A DNA stretch of 64,000 bases from NCBI GenBank assembly GCA_023238725.1, contig CM041553.1:24443501-24507500 (forward strand), read 5' to 3'. The DNA is from Scortum barcoo. Its lineage: Eukaryota > Chordata > Actinopteri > Centrarchiformes > Terapontidae. Below are positions 50,860-59,040 of this stretch, piece by piece; positions within the stretch are counted from its first letter, which is position 1, and every line of letters begins with the position of its first letter. The notes beneath the pieces are model-generated. The model ran no database searches, was not told the DNA's origin, and saw only the letters and a program-made list of their open reading frames with translations. Position numbers and translations under genes: made by a program.

Positions 50860-51440
50860 TGAAGCGTCCCCCCCTCCCTCCAAAAAAAAGGAGAGAGAAT
50901 AAAAGTAGAAATTTCACAGAGCGCGGGCGGAATGAACGATTTAATGTGATTGTTTCGGTCGAAGGGGACGTTTCCGGAGGCCTTATGGGAAAATAATGTC
51001 CTTATGAATTAAATAATAGGGTTATTACTTTCATTGATTTTAGCTGTCTGGGAATTTAGTGTTCAGCCCCGGTCTTAACCCATCCTCCTCCCGCTGTTTC
51101 TCACCGCTCGCTCCCTCCTCGTCCTCTTGTCTAATTATTTTCCTATAAGCCTCCCCGCTTCCAGCCGCGCAAATAGCAGAGTCACCGAGCGAAAATTATG
51201 TAAATATTATTAAAGGGACTCAGGCACGGAAATTCATTTTGGGTCGGCGCAGCAAAGTAAAGCTCTCTGTCCCTCGGATCCCCCTCAATTTATTTGCAAA
51301 TAAAGGCGAGGTGACCGGGAGGGATCAGGGATATTTAGCCGGGCTGTCAACACGGCTCCTCCGTGCGCCGCCTCGCCAGAATTAATGGTTTTAATAATTG
51401 GGATTTCACTTTCCGGGGGAATTGGTGGCGTTTACACTTC
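50860..51440. promoter_or_regulatory. Strong candidate regulatory block downstream of uncx
   Basis: Contains CTAATTAATCGCAC, GATTATAATGAAGCG, GATTTAATGTGATTG, ATGAATTAAATAATAGGG, GTCTAATTATTTTCC, AAAATTATGTAAATATTATTAAAG, GAAATTCATTTTGG and GAATTAATGGTTTTAATAATTGG in CpG-containing context. It is non-repetitive over almost 600 bp. Confidence 0.47.
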
Positions 51441-51689
51441 ACCAGCTAAACACACTTCTTCTTCCTCCTCTTCCCCTTCTTCTTCTTCTCCTCCTTCCTC
51501 CTGAACTACCTTTACGCACGACCTCTCCACCCGAGAGGCGCACGACGACGCGCATTTTTTTTCCTCCTCTGTCCCCTTAAACATGTCTAATTCATCTATT
51601 CCTCACTTTCTACACTTCTTTCTTTCTTTCTTTTTCTTGAACTCAGCCAACAATTGGTGAAAAAAATATATTAATACAAGCATGGCATG

Positions 51690-51912
51690 GCGCATCACTC
51701 CCTCCCTCCCTCCCTCCCTCTCTCTCTCTCTCTCTCTCTCCTATATCTTTATCTAGACCCCCTCCCACCCTTCTCCTCACCCACCCCGAGGGACTCACAG
51801 TCCTATTAGAACAAATGACGAGGGGGCCCAGGGCGCTTTGTAAAAAAAAAAAAAAAAAACAGAAGAGGAAGAAAAAAAAAGGCGCAGGCGGGCGGGCGGG
51901 CGGGCGCGCGCC
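51690..51912. repeat. Low-complexity cluster: (CCCT)n, (TC)n, poly-A and a G-quadruplex motif
   Basis: (CCCT)n at 51698-51720 merges into (TC)10 to 51741. A poly-A run lies at 51842-51859. GGGCGGGCGGGCGGG at 51890-51904 leads into the palindrome GGCGCGCGCC (51903-51912). Confidence 0.92.
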
Positions 51913-51924
51913 TGTCCTATTATG

Positions 51925-52310
51925 TGCGACACATGATCAATAGGGCGATAACGCAGCAACATCAATATAAGCGACAGAACAATGAGGGATATCATCGAAC
52001 ATCTATCTTAATATAGCCGACTACAAGGGCCGTCTGACAACCGAGGCAGCTCATGAAAATTCCGCCCCACGAATCTACCACCACCATCTCCTCCTCCTCC
52101 TCCTCCTCTCTGCTCAATAGACTATGCACTCACGCACACAAAACACACACACACACACACACACACAACACAATCCACGATGCAGCTGGCGCGGCTATTA
52201 TTTTCCCATTTCAATTTGACACCCCTGCCTTTCATGCTAATTCTATTATTGTAGGAAGTTTATGTGATTCCATATCACTAGAAATCGGTAATGTCTAATA
52301 ACCCTTTGGG
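51925..52310. promoter_or_regulatory. Candidate regulatory block close to the uncx 3' end
   Basis: Two non-repetitive pieces, 51925-52080 (CATGATCAATAGGGCGATAAC, CAATATAAGCGACAG) and 52178-52305 (GCGGCTATTATTTTCCC, CATGCTAATTCTATTATTG, CGGTAATGTCTAATAACCC), are separated by (CCT)n and (CA)n. Confidence 0.42.
52143..52167. repeat. (AC)n microsatellite
   Basis: A pure (AC)12 tract between two candidate regulatory pieces. Confidence 0.95.
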
Positions 52311-52735
52311 CTGAAAGGAGGAAGGGGAGGAAAAGGAAAGAGAGAGAGAGAGAAAGAGAGGAAAAAAAACTGCCTCCAGACCCGCGGCAGCCAGTGGGAA
52401 AATAATTACTTTCATATCAAAACTCAGCAGGAGGCGCAGGGTCCTATAGCCCGCGGCCACTAACCTCATTCCAGCTCGGCCTTTCAAATGAATAAATTTG
52501 TTAAAGCAATAAATACAAACAGCCAGACGGACTTGAGCCCCAGCTCCGGCTCACTACACAGAGAGAGGAGAAAAAAAGGGGGATTTATCTGCTGTAACAC
52601 GACAAAACTCAGGCTGCCATCATCCAAGGGTCTGCCACACAGCAACCTCCCCTCCCCTGTTTTTTTTTTTTTTATTATTATTTTTTAATTATTTTTACCT
52701 CAATATGGCCCTGGAAACACAGTGATTCAATTTAA
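52311..52735. other. Sequence between candidate element and uncx 3' end
   Basis: A purine tract at 52318-52370, a CpG-containing piece (52380-52480) that may be regulatory, and poly-T at 52660-52690. Confidence 0.45.
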
Positions 52736-53141
52736 ACAATAACTTTATTTATCAAAATGTTTACATATAAATATCATTTTCTCGTTTTTTTTTTGTACAA
52801 TATCTGAGGATTTTTGTTGTGTGTAAGATGTTTATTGTAGCCTCGTTTTGTTTTGTTTTTTTAATGTTTTTTTGTTACAAGTTGGTCGCCAGAAAAAGGG
52901 AGAAAAAACCTGCTTCTAAAGGTGTCGAGGCCTAAAGCCCGAAGATGAGGATGGCCACAGCTTTTCTTTTTTTGGGTGGGGGGGCCATCTGGATTGATCA
53001 CACATTATGATTAAAAAATAGATGAGAATTAAGTCTCCTGATTCCTGATATGTTTTCGAGTGTCTCAGCAGAGCTTTGGGAATGTTTGAATAGTCTGAGC
53101 GGTGTTCCTGGTCCTTTGTTTATGTTTGCTCCTCGCAAGTG
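52736..53141 (-). other. uncx: uncx 3' UTR with two poly(A) signals (end approximate)
   Basis: Past the stop codon the gene strand is T/A-rich and carries canonical AATAAA hexamers (TTTATT on the + strand) at 52831-52836 and 52744-52749, about 306 and 393 nt after the TAA. No other gene lies between. The cleavage site cannot be fixed from sequence; the boundary given assumes use of the distal signal. Confidence 0.55.
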
Positions 53142-54308
53142 TTAGTCCATATCGACATCCTCTCCATCTGTTCCGGGTGTTTCTTGACAGTCTGTGTTTG
53201 TCTTGAGACGCTCGGAGAGGTCTGGAGACGCTCGCTCCTCTCTTGCACCCTTCTCCTTTGCGCACGGCTCGGCAGCTTGGCAGCCGTCGGACGCCGCCTC
53301 CGCCGTCCGAACTTTCAAACTCCTCTCCTCGCCGCTGTCAGTGGCCTGCGTGGAGCCCAGCCCGGGCAGAGCCGTCTGAGCTGCGCTGCTCGGTGGAGGA
53401 GAAGCGGGGAGTCTTTCAGTACCGCAGTCTCCACCACACTCCTCCGCCTCTGCTCCCTCCGCTCTATTGCTAATGTGACTGTGGTGATGCTGCGCGTTAC
53501 GCTCCACACGATCCGAGCTCAGAGGCTTAGTGACAAAGCTGGAGAGGTCAGAGGGAGCAGGGCTCCCCTCGCTTGGCACACACCTCTGTCCCAGGCTGAG
53601 CCTGTTGATGTTGTTGTCCTGACATGGTGAGGCCTTCAGGGCTGTTTGGGGCACTAAAAAGCCTAAGGGCTGATGGGTAATGGGGTAAAGCAAGAAGTGA
53701 CCTTTACCCACCAATGTCCTCTGACTGGGCAACGAGGGGAAGTCCAGCTGAGATTTCCGTCGAGGCGTGGCGTCGGAGAGGAGGCTCTCCACGCTGAAAG
53801 GGTTACGTTTCTGCAGGGCAGAGGACCTCGGGCCTCCAGGACTGGAACTGTGCGTGCTGCCTGGAGAAACCTGCTCCGGTTCTTCCGTGGTTCTTTGGTT
53901 TTGGTGGTTTTGTAGTTGGCTGAAGTCGTGTCGTGTTTGGTCACAGCTGGATTCAGTTTGGTGTCCTCCGGCGCCCTTTGTTGCTGGCAGTTCGATGTGA
54001 ATAGTCCCGTTAACGGCCGACGTCTGCTGCTCGCTGTCGGTGAACTGGGAGACTCCGCTGTCGCTCTCTGAACCTCCAGGTGTGTGGAAGCTCTCACCTG
54101 TGAGAAGTTTGTTCTGCGACTTCAGCAGCTTCCTCTCCTGTTTCCGCCTCTTCTTCTCGGCCCGCTCCTGCTCCCGGCGTGCGATCTCCTCGGGGTCCAT
54201 GGGCTCGCCGCTGCACGTGGTCGGGTGGGAGTTGTGAGCGGGCCGCCCCGGGCCCTTCTTTGTGTTCTCCTTTTTCCTCCATTTAGCACGTCGGTTTTGG
54301 AACCAAAC
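53142..54308 (-). CDS. uncx: uncx exon 3 (end of homeodomain and C-terminal region)
   Basis: It starts at VWFQNRRAKWRKKE after an AG at 54310-54309 and stays open for 388 codons to TAA at 53144-53142. In order it carries the conserved post-homeodomain stretch, a basic helix-like region (EKKRRKQERKLLKSQ), a Ser/Gln/Thr-rich linker, the eh1-like FSVESLLSD, GKGHFLLYPIT-H-QPLGFLVPQ, then a low-complexity Ser/Ala/Glu-rich tail ending GEDVDMD. The linker and tail diverge from mammals, as expected for disordered regions. A single His appears inserted in the otherwise conserved YPITQPLGFLVP string. Several long antisense and out-of-frame ORFs here are shadows of this GC-rich exon. Confidence 0.96.
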   Translation of the reverse strand, partial: VWFQNRRAKWRKKENTKKGPGRPAHNSHPTTCSGEPMDPEEIARREQERAEKKRRKQERKLLKSQNKLLTGESFHTPGGSESDSGVSQFTDSEQQTSAVNGTIHIELPATKGAGGHQTESSCDQTRHDFSQLQNHQNQRTTEEPEQVSPGSTHSSSPGGPRSSALQKRNPFSVESLLSDATPRRKSQLDFPSLPSQRTLVGKGHFLLYPITHQPLGFLVPQTALKASPCQDNNINRLSLGQRCVPSEGSPAPSDLSSFVTKPLSSDRVERNAQHHHSHISNRAEGAEAEECGGDCGTERLPASPPPSSAAQTALPGLGSTQATDSGEERSLKVRTAEAASDGCQAAEPCAKEKGAREERASPDLSERLKTNTDCQETPGTDGEDVDMD

Positions 54309-57300
54309 CTATGCACACGCATAAACACACACACATGAAATACACACATACACAGGCAAGAAAGTGACACATGAGATGGTTTTCTGTTTTTTTAAATAGT
54401 TTTTTGCCATGTGAACATCTGTCAAACAGCATCTTTAAGGGCAGATTTTTGTTTTGCAGTTTTGTTGGGAATCTGGTAAATTATTTGATTAATTCAGTTG
54501 ATTAGGCAGATAATTAAATTCTGAAATCAATTAATCAGTTAAGCTGTAAAGGAAAAAATGCCAGAGATTCACTCATTTTAAATTCTCTGATATGATGATT
54601 TTCTACCTTTTGATTTATTTGTAACACTGAATCAAATATCTTTGTGTTTTGGACTATTGATTGGACAAAAAAAAAAGCTTATTTAAGACATCACCTGGTT
54701 CTGGGGAGTTATGATGGGAATTTTTCACTATTTTATTACATTTACATATGAAATAATCATAAAAACAATCAACCAATTAATCCCTAATCAACATAATGGC
54801 TAGTTGCAGCATTAGTCTGGAGAACAAAGATTATACAGGATTTGTAAAAGAGGACTTTCTTTTTTTTTAGTCTGCACACCACAAACACCAACACCTTCAC
54901 AATCTGGTGCAAAATGGAGCCTTCAATGCTCCTTTTTTTGTTTAACTGCATTAGAGATGATTTGATTAAATTAAATTCGAGGTGCTTTTTCTGAGGATGA
55001 GTTTGGATTAAAATGTTCCTTCTAATTTATCCCCCTCAAGAAAACAAAGTACACATTAGATCAGATGTGTGTGTGTGTGTGTTAGACATGAACAGCCCTT
55101 GCACCTGCCACCACAATAAATCAGTGTCACAGCGGCTATCAGATGGTAAAGGACAAAACCATATTGCCAAATAATCCAAGCAAATTCCACAAAAGCCCCC
55201 GAAACAAGCCCGATCGCTGCGCCCCGCCTTTGTTTGCTGCAGCTTTACACACCTAAGGAGAGCACGGCGGGTTAATAGGTCACAGAGGTGGACCGGCAGA
55301 TGCGCACATGTGCCGGCGTTAATTAACCAACCAGCCTGCGTAATGGCCAACTCCGCAGATTAATAGTTTAATTGCAGCAGCCACATCCCGTCTCTGTGTG
55401 TTTTTCTGTTCACAACCAGCCCCTTTCGCTCATGCGGGGCTTATCCCCGGCTCTGCTCCCCTTCCGTCACCGAGCCAAGAGAGGGAGCTTCCCCCGCCGG
55501 AGAGCTCCCGGTGGCCGGCCTCTGGGCGCGCTCAGGGCCGCGTGTTCGGAGCTGATAACACCGGGGAGGTTTTTTTTTTCCTCCAAGCACGGATCCGCAA
55601 AAACGTTGCATAATAAGGACGGAGGCAGCGACTTCATGAGCGACAATGGCGCTTCTTATGAATTGTTAATGTCGGTTCTATCTTTTTCCCCCCGCAAACC
55701 TGGCGATAAAGGAGCGCTAAGCAGCTTGAGGGGACAATAATCTGAGGTTTAGGAGCGAAATCCCCAAACAACATGCGACGGCAGCGGCTCCTGTGCCGCT
55801 TTTTTTTCCCTCCACCCAACCATGCATGAGGAACTGTGTGTGTGTGTGTCTCGTTTAGGAAAACATGGATATACGTTGAATTACACAGAAGATCATGAAT
55901 GGATACACAGATTTTACACACTGAGCAAATAACACGTTACCAAACCTGCATGTCTTCTTAAAATCATGATTACAAATATTATTTATGTAATATTAAGCTT
56001 TTATTATCATTTTATTAAACACATCTCCATTTGTGCATCATATGTATTTTGTTCCTTTTCAGTAATTTCACAAGGAGACATAATTTTAAATTTCTTGCAT
56101 ATTGTTAAATGGTAATTACTATTTTGCGATTATTATTATTATTAGTAGTAGTAGTTTTATTTTTGTTAAATATTGGCATTAATTTTTTATTATATCTGTT
56201 CATTTATGTAGTGTAGTAGTGCTGTTAATAATCATACTTGTGACACTACAAAATAGCATAGTCTAATCTTAAAATATTGTATCTTCACTACCACTTTGTC
56301 TATTTTGTCTTTATAATGATAATAATAATAATATATCTGTTTTAAATTGTATTAAACTGTAAACATAACTAGCTAAAGGTATATGAATATAATAAATAAA
56401 TGATATAATTTAAATATATAAATAAAATAAAATATAGGGGTAGAATTATGAAGATACTGTCTAATAAGTGGATATTAAAAACAAAAGAAGAAGAAGAAAA
56501 ATACTAGTTACCATGTCCACTCCTTGGTTTGCTCAGTAAACAGCCTTGTTTTTATTAGCCCATAAATCAATAGGTGGCCTCCATGCATAATTCAAAGGAG
56601 ACCCTTTATTGATGCTTTGATAATTGACAAATAGCTGTCTCAGTGTGGAGCAGGCCTTCATGGACCTCCACAAAACAAACGGACATTTTCTTCACAAATG
56701 TCCGTTTGGAGGATTTTTGGCATTAAAGATTAAAATGTATTAAAAAAAATCAGCTCAATAACTCAAAGTGATCTAAAAGGACAGACCCAGTGAAATAACG
56801 CTCATCACGGTGTGTGTCTCGTGTCTTTACCTGGACCCGGGACTCCACGAGGTCGAGCCTGAGCGCGAGCGCCTCCCGCATGAACACATCTGGATAGTGA
56901 CTCTCGTTGAAAGCCTTCTCGAGCTCCTCCAGCTGCCACCCGGTGAAATTCGTCCTCGTGCGTCTCCGTTTACAACCTGGGACTGTCCTTATCCAGGTCC
57001 CCGAATCTGCAGTGTGTGTGTGTGTGTGTACAGGTGTGTGTTTATATGTGTTTATGAGTGTGTGTGTGTGTGTGTGAGTGAGAGAGAGAGAGAGAGGAGA
57101 CACTGTCATGGCAGAATTGGCTTGTAAAGCTGCAGTTTGTCACTCCTTTTCTTTTTAAACATCTTGTTGCTCCTGAGCTTTGATAAATCGTTTCACAAAA
57201 TTTAGGCCAAAAACACAGAAACTTTAATTCTACACGTGATGTTTAAAAGCACCCTCGATAATTGTAAAACTCATGTTTGACCATGTAATTACCCCCAAAA

Positions 57301-57895
57301 CAGCAGCCAGTATCAATGATATCTACATTAATGACACTTTTACCTTTATTTTAACCTATAGTGCAGTTTTTTACAGTTAAATAATTGAAAAATGAGCCTG
57401 TACAGAAACTTTTTTTCATTTCTTTTTAAATTCACCAAGCTCCAAAACTTTTAAGAAACACACAGGCTCACTTTCTTTTTAAAAATCTGCTCTGTTAGGC
57501 TTAAGAAACAGTTGAATTTAGCCTCAGAGTGCACTAAAAATGTCTCTTAAACAAACAGCTTACACTACACTTCCTTTATTATCACGTTTATTCCGTTTCC
57601 TCTCAGAGCCGGGCCTACCTGAGAGTTTGAACTGGCTGTCGGAGGAGAGCAGCGGGCTGGAGCTGACCACCGAGGCCGAGCAGGAGCCGTTCAGTAATCC
57701 GTCTATCGAGAAGGGGACGGCGGCGGACTGCAGCTGGTGGCCGCCGGCGAGCTCGTAGACGTGCTGGTGGTGCGCGTGGTGCGGGTGGTGCGGGTGCGGG
57801 TGGTGGGGTCCGAGCGGGTACGGGAAGCCGGCCACCAGCCCGCCCAGGGAGCCTCCGAACTGGGCGTGAGGATGCTCGAGGACCCGACTGTCCAT
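53142..57895 (-). CDS. uncx: UNCX-family paired-type homeobox transcription factor (three exons, complete)
   Basis: The coding sequence joins 57619-57895, 56831-57006 and 53142-54308 on the minus strand: 1620 nt, 539 residues plus TAA, close to the usual length of about 530. Seen: N-terminus MDSRVLEHPHAQFGGSLGG; eh1-like FSIDGLL at residues 62-68; homeodomain at 106-165 with Gln at homeodomain position 50 and recognition helix WFQNRRAKWRKKE; GPGRPAHNSHPTTCSGEP at about 171-187; a basic Lys/Arg/Glu stretch at about 194-215; a second eh1-like motif FSVESLLSD at 322-330; GKGHFLLYPIT...PLGFLVPQ at about 352-372; acidic end EDVDMD. Known of the family: nuclear DNA-binding repressor that recruits Groucho/TLE, marks the caudal half of somites and sclerotome, and acts in vertebral element and neuronal patterning. 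Odd: residues 96-102 look frameshifted relative to relatives, and 31-45 is a His/Pro-rich expansion. Which teleost paralogue (uncx or uncx4.1) is undecided. The family assignment is very secure; the function is taken from the family. Confidence 0.96.
55190..55790. promoter_or_regulatory. CpG-rich candidate element in uncx intron 2
   Basis: A GC/CpG-rich island inside an AT-rich intron. It contains TTAATTAACC, GATTAATAG and TTTAATTGC homeodomain cores around 55318-55375, then a GC-rich stretch (55430-55560), and a CACATGTG E-box core near 55305. The + strand reading frame across it shows no recognisable protein. A secondary promoter or an enhancer is equally possible. Confidence 0.35.
56505..56665. 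promoter_or_regulatory. Candidate conserved element in uncx intron 2
   Basis: A block of mixed composition between AT-rich flanks. It holds several homeodomain-type cores (TTTATTAGCC, CCATAAATCAA, CATAATTC, GATAATTG), a CTTTATTGATG stretch and a repeated CAATAGG/AATTGAC pattern, with no simple repeat. It looks like a developmental enhancer, but conservation was not tested. Confidence 0.35.
56831..57006 (-). CDS. uncx: uncx exon 2 (most of the homeodomain)
   Basis: It encodes residues 93-151, including homeodomain positions 1-46 (RRRTRTNFTGWQLEELEK to ESRVQ). The acceptor is CTGCAG ending at 57007 and the donor is CAG/GTAAAG at 56830, so intron 2 falls between Q and V of the third helix, the usual split in paired-type homeoboxes. 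The first bases AT complete the Asp codon begun in exon 1. The residues after DSG read TWIRTVPGCKRRR. The conserved family spelling (D-x-D-K-D/E-S-P) is legible only in the neighbouring frame between 56981 and 57002; see findings. Upstream of the acceptor there is a (CA)n tract instead of a pyrimidine run. Confidence 0.94.
57007..57618 (-). other. uncx: uncx intron 1 (612 bp)
   Basis: A GT-AG intron in phase 1. Its 3' portion (57011-57095) is almost entirely (CA)n and (TC)n on the gene strand. The rest is AT-rich with homopolymer runs and no clear regulatory block. Confidence 0.93.
57011..57095 (-). repeat. (CA)n/(TC)n microsatellite next to the uncx exon 2 acceptor
   Basis: On the + strand, (GT)n runs at 57012-57030 and 57058-57076 are followed by (GA)n at 57081-57095. 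On the gene strand the CA run ends at the CTGCAG acceptor of exon 2. Confidence 0.95.
57619..57895 (-). CDS. uncx: uncx exon 1 coding part
   Basis: It encodes residues 1-92 plus the first base of codon 93. I chose the ATG at 57895-57893 because family homology begins exactly there (MDSRVLEHPHAQFGGS) and its context is strong (A at -3, G at +4). The frame is open for nearly 100 codons upstream but has no in-frame ATG. The exon ends TTC AAA CTC TCA G followed by donor GTAGGC (GT at 57618-57617), so the intron is in phase 1. A His/Pro-rich run (HHPHPHHPHHAHHQH, residues 31-45) sits where mammalian proteins have only a few His before VYELAG. The eh1-like FSIDGLL follows at 62-68. Confidence 0.95.
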
Positions 57896-58249
57896 GCTCG
57901 CCCGGGCTGCGGCGGGGCCGAAGTGAAGACGCGGAGGGAGGCGGTGTGGCTGAACATGCAGCCAAGAGAGGAAAACACCCCCACACACACGCAAAAAAAA
58001 AAAAAAAAGTGAGGAGGAGGCTGCGAGGAGGTGAAGGTGGAGGAGGTGGAGGGGGCCCAGGCGGACGGCTCGTCTGCGGCGGTGCGTCGGTCGGTGGGTC
58101 GGTGGAGACCGGGGGACGTCTGCTGCCGCTGCTGCTGCTGCTCTGAGGTGCTTCGCCTTCACGGTCCAGCCCAGAGATGTCAACGCTGCCTCCTCTTCCT
58201 CTCTCCTCCGCGAGCCCGCTCATTAGGGCTCCTCCATCTGCGCGCGGGA

Positions 58250-58282
58250 CCAATAAGACGCGCTAATCGCCGCGTGACGTCA
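58250..58282 (-). promoter_or_regulatory. uncx: CCAAT box and CRE palindrome upstream of uncx
   Basis: CCAAT lies at 58250-58254 (+ strand, inverted relative to the gene) and the perfect palindrome TGACGTCA at 58275-58282, about 355-390 bp 5' of the ATG. CREB/ATF and NF-Y sites are characteristically promoter-proximal, so a TSS somewhere near 58180-58240 is plausible. No TATA box was seen between them and the ATG. Confidence 0.5.
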
Positions 58283-58599
58283 GAGCCGGTTAATGGAGTA
58301 AAGGGGGGAAAAACAGAGCACGAGGAGAGAGAGAGGTGGGGGGGGGGGTCTTTTTTTTTATTCTTCTTTCCGGATCGATTGCTAATTACACATGGCCCGG
58401 TCCTTTAATTCAGCCTGTCAGAAACAATGAGCACGGGGCTAAAGCGGCGGCGCGCGTGCGGGGAGCGGGCCGGTTGATTGATGCGCCGGCTCCATTAAAT
58501 TCTCTGAAACATCACCTGTGTGTGTTTTTAGATGTTTCTTATGAGGAAAAACACGTTTTTGTTCAAACTTTAAGAGGCGCTGACTCCTCCTCTGTCTCC

Positions 58600-58850
58600 T
58601 GTGTGTGTGTGCGTCCCCTCTGTGTGTGTGTATGGCATGTGTGTGTGTGTGTGTGTGTGTGTAAGTGTTTTACAGGGGCATTCAGGGCCAGATTGATCCA
58701 ATAACAGCGCCTTTATCGTCACACACACACACACCCTTCTCTTTTTTCCCTGAGCTGTCACATCGCATTTTAAACTACAAGCCTCTCTCCATCTCCTCCC
58801 AGGCACCCCCACCCCCACCTCCACACACACACACACACACACACATCGCC
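58600..58850. repeat. (GT)n and (CA)n microsatellites upstream of the uncx promoter
   Basis: (TG)n at 58620-58631 and 58639-58662, then (CA)n at 58720-58733 and 58822-58846. Sequence between 58320 and 58600 holds a G-run (58339-58348), a T-run and a GC-rich patch (58440-58490). Confidence 0.93.
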
Positions 58851-58859
58851 GCATTACCC

Positions 58860-59040
58860 GATGTGTGAGCCAAACTCCGCATCATTATCTCAATTTTTCA
58901 CCTGAGCAGCTTACACCGGTGTTTAGTTGTAAATGACGGACAAAGTGGGTCGTAGCCTGCGTGACGTGATGCTCCCAGGAAGTCGATACGTGCGCACATC
59001 CAGGCTCCGGAGCGCTGTCTGCAGGATGATATCGCTTTGC
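58860..59040. promoter_or_regulatory. Candidate regulatory block upstream of uncx
   Basis: Balanced composition with CpGs (CGCATCATTATC, CAGCTTACACCGGTG, GCGTGACGTGATGC, CAGGATGATATCGC) between (CA)n and poly-T tracts. TGACGTGA is one mismatch from the promoter CRE. Confidence 0.28.

Larger units (their letters stand above)
54309..56830 (-). other. uncx: uncx intron 2 (2522 bp)
   Basis: A GT-AG intron in phase 0. It contains two compositionally distinct blocks that stand out from AT-rich surroundings: a CpG-rich one at about 55190-55790 and a TAAT/TTTAT-rich one at about 56505-56665, each listed separately. The stretches 54310-55180 and 55800-56500 are AT-rich, and I see nothing specific there beyond a short (TG)n at 55063-55081. 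Confidence 0.92.
57600..58510. promoter_or_regulatory. uncx: CpG-rich block over uncx exon 1 and promoter
   Basis: By eye, G+C and CpG are far denser here than in flanking sequence. The block covers exon 1, the presumed 5' UTR and the upstream promoter. CpG-island promoters are typical of developmental homeobox genes. The block is interrupted by a poly-A run near 57992-58008. The boundaries are visual, not computed. Confidence 0.6.

Noticed and set aside
53139..53630. Long + strand frame antisense to uncx exon 3
   Set aside because: It lies entirely over the real exon on the other strand and shows no recognisable domain. GC-rich coding DNA commonly leaves such shadows.
55372..55740. 122-codon + strand frame in intron 2
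   Set aside because: It lies in a GC-rich intronic island with few stop codons, no similarity and no supporting splice sites. Better read as a possible regulatory island.
57560..58183. N-terminally extended UNCX reading frame
   Set aside because: The frame is open upstream of the ATG at 57895 but its first codon at 58183 is TTG and no in-frame ATG exists. The translated extension has no family similarity and includes a phenylalanine run from poly-T.
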